NCBI GenBank assembly: GCA_025201705.1
Contig: MU616978.1
Coordinates: 3,336 to 28,633, forward strand
Origin: Dissophora ornata
Lineage: Eukaryota; Mortierellomycota; Mortierellomycetes; Mortierellales; Mortierellaceae
Direction of reading: 5' to 3'
Length of the DNA stretch: 25,298 bases
Below the pieces are notes generated by a model. The model had not been told where the DNA came from, did not search any database, and worked only from the letters and a program-made list of their open reading frames with translations. Both the position numbers and the translations under genes were made by a program. Position 1 is the first letter of the stretch, and the number at the start of each line of letters is the position of its first letter. Below, piece by piece: positions 21,050-25,298 of the stretch.

Positions 21050-21671
21050 TCAAAATCCTCTCTTGGCATTGCAAAGAGTCGATGGAACTGAACTCCAACA
21101 CTCTTTTATTTGTAAGAGCGTAATTGAATCTCCACGAACCTGAGTTTTATCGTCCATGCAAAATGAGAAAAAGATGGACAACCTGGCCGATAATCTCGAA
21201 AAATTGGAATCGGACTATCCCACGCACAGGCACTTTCCCATGAGGAACAATCAAGAAAAACGTGTTCAGCGAACTGGACACCAGCACGCGTGTTTAAAAT
21301 GACCCCCTCGCCTTTAATCCTTGTAACAAAGAGCATTTACATAATATACAATAGCTACAATGGCTAAAGTGGAAGAGAAGGAAAGGTCCGCGGGAAGGGA
21401 AAGTTCCATAGGCGCAAAGTCCTTTTGCGGTGTGTCTATCAGTGTACAGGGTACATGAACGTGCTTTGGATGAGTGCTGCTCAAAATAATATGTCGTGTC
21501 GTGATAATCTCTGAATGGGATAGAGTCGTAAGCATGGTGTTGCGAAGGGAAGGGTAATTGCGTCATGTCGGTCATTATAAGTACAATCTCCAATTGTACT
21601 ATGAGAAGAAAAGAGAGAGAACGCGCGGGGGGCGCATTCAATCGCCATCCTAACGGAAAACGATGTCATCG

Positions 21672-23189
21672 CTATGCGTGGCGCATCAAGGCGTTGGCTC
21701 GCTCTCGAGTCACGTCCGATTCGGAAGCCGACCGAACACGAGAGCGTTTTGACCAACGGTTCTTTGGAAGAATATCTGCCAGTTTCTTGGAGTGCTTGCC
21801 GGCTGAGAACTGGAAATTGTGGACCAGTAACTGGAAACGATCGCCCCACTTGAGTCCTTCGCTCTCCCACAGTTCAGGGTTAGCATCCTTTGTTGGCGAC
21901 GCTCTACTTGAAGACATTGTGGGTGGGGAGGCGAGCAAAGGTGACGAAGGCAGTGAGAAGAACTTGCGAGGTTTAGGGAGGGTTGTGGCGCCCTGGCTTT
22001 GCGCTCGGGATCGCATAAAGTTCCTCTTTGGGAAGGTTGTCCCTGATTTGTTGCTGTCGCTACTACACCGTGCAGAAGCTAAGAAAGACGGAGAAGTGCA
22101 AGGGGCCAAGCTGGCGGAAGATGACTGAGGTTCGTCTTCAGGCCTCATTCTCTTTCGTTGCCAAGTTCCATGCCACCCACGCCAATCCATCTTTTGCTCT
22201 GAATCTGTGTTGATCAGCTGAATCGTGTCGATGTCGGGTTCGATATCAAACGTAGTGGCTTCGGAGGGTGGAACAATGCTCCCAACCGTCAAGGAAAGTT
22301 CTGCTAATAATCTCTCCTGCTGATCATATCTTTCTGCCACCGGCTTGACCACATCCGGCACAAACAACGATGACAAAATCGAAGTTCTATTCATGAGAAA
22401 CGAAGGCCGCCTCAGCTGTGATTCTACATCCCAAAGCTGCTGTGAGAGAGTGTCGGTGCGGTCTAGGGGAGAGGTCGGCGACTCTGTCTTCGGCTCTACG
22501 CTGTCAAGTTGATCCTTGTTCGGTGATGTGACACCAAGAAGTGCCATCTTGGGGTCAGCTTCGAAGCAAGCCCTTTGGGTGCCATCTCCAGGAAGGGTCA
22601 GGAAGAGACCAGAAGTGATCACCCAATTCCTGTTCTTGCTCCGCGGTCGAGGTTTTTCTGTCAGCATGGGGGGAACAGCCGTGAATGGCTCGACAGTTGC
22701 AGGGCATGTAGACGGTCCTGATTTGGCCTTGGGTGGCAGTTGAGGGGGAACTGGGAATAGATCGAGAAGTGTGTCACTGTTCAGTTGAGACACAAGGTAC
22801 TCATCAACCTTGGAGATGTCAGTCTTTGCAACCGTAAATGTTCTCGGTGAGAGGATGAACAGTGGTGATAACGGGTCCCGGCCTTGCTCAGTACTGTTGT
22901 TACTAGGGCGGCGAAAGTGTATATCGATGTTGAGTTGCTTGCGGTCAAGCTCGGTGCTAGTCTTCAGCACATTATCCACCATGTCGCAAAGTGCGCGAAC
23001 GTTGCTTTCCAGCAAGGATTGCGAGGATATCGAGGAGCATGAATCTTGGAGCGGTCCCGAAGTGGAGTCCATTGGAGCCAGCATAAACGGTTTGTAGGCG
23101 ATGTTCAGGGGAGTGACAGGAGCAGGTGTGCTCGGAAGAGGAGCTGCACCGTAAAAGTGGTTGTTGGTGGGAAAAAAAGGATCTTCCAT
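21672..23189 (-). CDS. Hypothetical Ser/Pro-rich protein, family not recognised
   Basis: An uninterrupted minus-strand frame of 505 codons runs from the ATG at 23189. The frame stays open upstream to 23441. However, the 23189 ATG has an excellent context (CACGATGG), and a minus-strand TATAAAG (23409-23403) lies about 215 bp before it, so the upstream part is taken as leader. No known domain was recognised. There is a fairly ordered stretch near the N-terminus (ESNVRALCDMVDNVLK, DRKQLNIDIHFRRP, ISKVDEYLVSQLNSDTLLDLFP) and a middle part rich in Pro/Ser/Thr. A Ser-Pro and Arg/Lys-rich segment follows (LPKPRKFFSLPSSPLLAS). The C-terminus is basic (WGDRFQLLVHNFQF, then RWSKRSRVRSASESD). No signal peptide or membrane helix is seen. 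Many SP/TP sites suggest a phosphorylated regulatory or scaffold protein, but that is only inference. Confidence 0.75.
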   Translation of the reverse strand: MEDPFFPTNNHFYGAAPLPSTPAPVTPLNIAYKPFMLAPMDSTSGPLQDSCSSISSQSLLESNVRALCDMVDNVLKTSTELDRKQLNIDIHFRRPSNNSTEQGRDPLSPLFILSPRTFTVAKTDISKVDEYLVSQLNSDTLLDLFPVPPQLPPKAKSGPSTCPATVEPFTAVPPMLTEKPRPRSKNRNWVITSGLFLTLPGDGTQRACFEADPKMALLGVTSPNKDQLDSVEPKTESPTSPLDRTDTLSQQLWDVESQLRRPSFLMNRTSILSSLFVPDVVKPVAERYDQQERLLAELSLTVGSIVPPSEATTFDIEPDIDTIQLINTDSEQKMDWRGWHGTWQRKRMRPEDEPQSSSASLAPCTSPSFLASARCSSDSNKSGTTFPKRNFMRSRAQSQGATTLPKPRKFFSLPSSPLLASPPTMSSSRASPTKDANPELWESEGLKWGDRFQLLVHNFQFSAGKHSKKLADILPKNRWSKRSRVRSASESDVTRERANALMRHA

Positions 23190-23751
23190 CGTGGAGAATA
23201 GAGCTTTTATTCCTGTCGCCGCGAAGAATGATGGTCGAGGATTGGATGTTTGGAAAGGAAAGAGACAAGGAGTTGAGGAGGACGTGTACCCGGAATTGGT
23301 ATTGCTGTTGTTTCTGTAACAATGGTAACGTAGGAATGAAGAGATGGTTGTAGATGGTTGTTGAAGGAACGAGGCGGGTTGGAGGGAACAGAAAAAAGAC
23401 ACTTTATATGCTTTGGGTGGGTCAACTGGGCGCTGGACCACTTGTGGACCACCTCAAGGCATCCAGGCATCGATGGGTTATGTAAAACTGTTTTGGCGTG
23501 CAATGCATGGCCCATGCGCGTCGACAGTGGGGTGCTAAGATCCACGCTTTAATTAAGAAATGAAAACAGGGAGAAAGCGCATTGCAACTGTTATCCTGTT
23601 GAAAAGTGTCTTTAAAATCCTCTTGGCTGTCGAGATGATTCAGGGTGACAAGGGGAGGGAAGGGAGATATGCAGGCATGAGGCTGCAAAGAGTCGCAAGG
23701 ATGAAAGGAGTCGATGGAGTGTACGAAGGAGCCTAGGAGAACGACTTTTTT
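23190..23751 (-). promoter_or_regulatory. Promoter / leader of the Ser/Pro-rich gene
   Basis: The minus strand shows TATAAAG at 23409-23403 followed by a pyrimidine-rich leader (for example TCCTTCCTC-type runs) up to the ATG at 23189. The rest, up to 23751, is the presumed 3' flank of the small upstream gene. No further coding sequence is supported. Confidence 0.5.
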
Positions 23752-23762
23752 TTAAAAAAAAG
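23745..23762. repeat. T8A8 palindrome at the end of the small gene
   Basis: CTTTTTTTTAAAAAAAAG is a perfect 18-bp palindrome. The stop codon (TAA on the minus strand) of the proposed small membrane-protein gene lies at its centre, so the final Phe-Phe residues depend on this homopolymer being sequenced correctly. Confidence 0.85.
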
Positions 23763-24054
23763 GCTTGCCGTCCGGTCCTTCGGAAGGGAACGAGGGTGGC
23801 AAATTAACACCCAGCTCGTTCGTCTTTTCGTTTAGGTCAGTGTGGAGTCGCTTCCCATTGTACCACACAACTGCGACCTGCCACAAAGCGAATGGTAACA
23901 CGATAATTAGCTCTTGACCACTATGCAGGCTGTACACTGCAGCATGCAAGATGCAACTCTATACTATCTATCAGAGCCGTAGTTGGAGACCCTCTCGCCG
24001 TGCGGGACGTCAGCGGCCAACACCAAAATTATTCTTGACGTGTGCGCCAGACAT
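23752..24054 (-). CDS. Possible small single-pass membrane protein, 71 aa, two exons
   Basis: Proposed minus-strand exons are 24054-24024 (31 nt, starting MSGAHVKNNF in an AACCATG context) and 23936-23752, separated by an 87-nt intron (donor TTTTG|GTGTTG, acceptor CATGCTGCAG, CTGAT branch-like motif 33 nt upstream of the acceptor). The product would have a short N-terminus, one hydrophobic segment (ELIIVLPFALWQVAVVWY), a basic NGKRLH flank and a polar tail ending with GPDGKPFF. That hydrophobic-plus-basic layout resembles small mitochondrial or ER membrane subunits, but I could not assign a family. The donor is weak, and an alternative first exon is possible. The second exon is more convincing than the first. 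It lies co-directionally upstream of the Ser/Pro-rich gene. Confidence 0.4.
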
Positions 24055-24700
24055 GGTTATTTTTAACACTGGTCCTGCGTCTTGTTAGGAGAACGTTGAG
24101 ACGTGTAATGTTGAGAGCAGCATGAAATGCACGGCAATGAACGCTGAAAACAATCACGGAGGCAGGCGCGACCTCCTGGGCTGGTAGCGATGATCATGCG
24201 TTTGAGAGTGGGGTGCTTGCGGATGGGACTGTCCCAAGGCAGGTTAGGGCCTGGCCACGGGAATGGTCCTTCGAAAAGGAGCGACGGGTTCTCTGTCAAA
24301 AACGCAAAGTTTTTGAAGAGGCATGGAACCCAGAGCGATCTATGGCAGGGTAGGCTATCGATCACCTCGAGGGTCGTTGGAGACGCAATGCAGCACGTCC
24401 ATTGGCCCAGGGGACACTCTCTCGGGCAGCATTGTTGTCTCAATTGTAACGAGGGTCGGGCCGGGCGCTACACTGTGTGCTGAGAGGCTGGCCATGGAGA
24501 GTGCAAGTAATTTGTTCCTTTGTTTATCTGATTGTTTGTCCTGTGGGTGGACCCAAGCGCGATTGTTGGTCGGGAAGCGTCTCCATAACTCTCTTTGGCA
24601 CAGGTCCTAGATCCGCGGAGACCCAACGGCGGGTGTCCCTGCGTGTGCATCTAGTCGGCGCCAATACGGACGCAAATGCGACCCTCGCTTGCCCAGCATC
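24055..24700. other. Intergenic region between divergent genes
   Basis: This stretch lies between the small minus-strand gene and the plus-strand gene at the right edge. Overlapping frames on both strands have no recognisable protein features. It probably contains the upstream regulatory DNA of both genes. Nothing else was seen. Confidence 0.4.
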
Positions 24701-25223
24701 AACGATTGCTCGTTGTGCTGAGTCAATTGCTCTTCCCTCGTCCTATTTTCTCTCCCTCTCTCTCTGCCTCTCTCTTCTCTTTTTCACTTGCTCCCTTTCA
24801 CTCGTCGTCCATTCATTCATTCATTCATTTGTTCACATCCATCCATCCTTACCTTGCATCCCTCGTCTCTGCCCGGTTGAATGGATCCTGAATCCCTATC
24901 CACGACAGCCTTCTAATCCCCTGTTCCATTTCATCCCTTTTTACGACTCGCACCCCTCTCCCCCCTGCGCACTTCCTTTTCCGTGCCTGAATCTGTCTTT
25001 AATACTTTCACAGTCCAGACCTTTAGATCGGCTATTCCCTGTGAAAGTTCATTCCGCATTCACATCCACAATCTATTGCATCGCCTTTCCACTTCTGGCA
25101 CCACTGTACTCATCCTTTAACGTCCACAGCACGCCTATCTGCGCTTGATCGCCCCCCTACCTCGAGAAGCACCTCACCCCTGAACTACGCACACACGTAC
25201 ACACACGACACACACCCTACACA
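24701..25223 (+). promoter_or_regulatory. CT-rich promoter / leader of the right-edge gene
   Basis: A long pyrimidine-rich stretch begins near 24725 (TCTCCCTCTCTCTC) and includes five ATTC tetranucleotide repeats at 24811-24829. It ends in a CA-rich leader (ACACACGTACACACACG) just before ATG at 25224. This is the strongest CT-rich promoter in the window and suggests a well-expressed gene beyond the right edge (inference). Confidence 0.55.
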
Positions 25224-25298
25224 ATGTCAAGTAAGTCCATCGACGCCAGCAACCAAGACTGCTAATCGCTCCTGTGGCATCCCCCATACTTTCCTTCC
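25224..25298 (+). CDS. 5' end of a plus-strand gene with a 7-nt first coding exon (truncated by the window)
   Basis: ATGTCA plus one A is followed at once by GTAAGTCC, a near-perfect donor site, so only Met-Ser and one base of codon 3 are visible. The reading frame without splicing meets a stop soon after (TAATCG near 25264), which supports the intron. The context CACAATG and the long CT-rich leader fit a real start. Product unknown; the remaining exons lie outside the window. Confidence 0.5.

Larger units (their letters stand above)
20241..21671. other. Intergenic region with a hairpin, no supported gene
   Basis: No protein-like frame was found on either strand; the longest frames (about 75-115 codons) overlap each other and carry no family motif. 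Structural elements are an 11-bp near-palindrome at 20251-20273 and a strong 45-nt hairpin at 21005-21049. The right end, up to 21671, should contain the 3' untranslated region of the minus-strand gene that stops at 21672. Confidence 0.4.

Noticed and set aside
20800..21123. 107-codon frame in the 20-21 kb intergenic region, with an opposite-strand twin
   Set aside because: Neither strand shows protein-like features, and the hairpin at 21005-21049 lies inside.
21565..22128. 187-codon plus-strand frame
   Set aside because: It is largely antisense to the C-terminal part of the Ser/Pro-rich minus-strand gene and lacks independent support.
23190..23441. N-terminal extension of the Ser/Pro-rich frame to 589 residues
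   Set aside because: It would place the TATAAAG element inside the coding sequence, and the 23189 ATG has a much better context.

Overview
The window looks like nuclear DNA of an early-diverging filamentous fungus, most likely a Mucoromycota/Mortierella-type organism. This placement is inferred. Genes are split by many short spliceosomal introns (mostly 90-125 nt, GTAAGT/GTATGT-like donors, pyrimidine-AG acceptors). Promoters and 5' leaders are strongly pyrimidine-rich, CAG/CAA glutamine tracts occur, and the best protein matches are to fungal and animal families. No rRNA, tRNA, CRISPR array, insertion sequence or intact transposon was recognised.

Layout, left to right. (1) 1-1688: a TGTTGC-type repeat at the left edge, a T20 tract, and a CT-rich promoter. 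(2) 1689-5000 (+): a six-exon STK32/YANK-type Ser/Thr kinase with an N-myristoylation signal, the YANK-specific DFN motif and a long Gln-rich C-terminal extension. (3) 6066-8141 (+): a five-exon AAAP amino-acid transporter of the Avt1/SLC32 kind. (4) 8142-10994: a 2.85 kb gap with no convincing gene. (5) 10995-12993 (+): a three-exon AAAP transporter of the Avt3/Avt4 vacuolar-exporter kind. (6) 13269-14972 (+): three-exon bystin/Enp1. (7) 15156-16487 (-): five-exon PIG-L/Gpi12, convergent with bystin. (8) 16886-19789 (-): a ThrE/Prm10-type membrane protein with a very long disordered N-terminus and a probable in-frame intron. (9) 19790-21671: intergenic, with a 45-nt hairpin. (10) 21672-23189 (-): an unrecognised Ser/Pro-rich protein. 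(11) 23752-24054 (-): a possible two-exon, 71-residue single-pass membrane protein. (12) 24055-25298: a CT-rich promoter leading to a plus-strand gene whose first coding exon has only 7 nt before its intron; the rest lies outside the window.

Three of the genes encode predicted amino-acid transporters or exporters within about 14 kb, probably acting at the vacuole or endomembranes. They are interleaved with housekeeping genes (ribosome assembly, GPI-anchor synthesis). Nothing suggests an operon or a secondary-metabolite cluster, so a shared amino-acid-handling theme is a weak inference. I did not find a clear new multi-gene system. The items most worth checking are the alternative splicing products of the kinase and the ThrE-type gene, the small membrane-protein gene, and the orphan Ser/Pro-rich gene.
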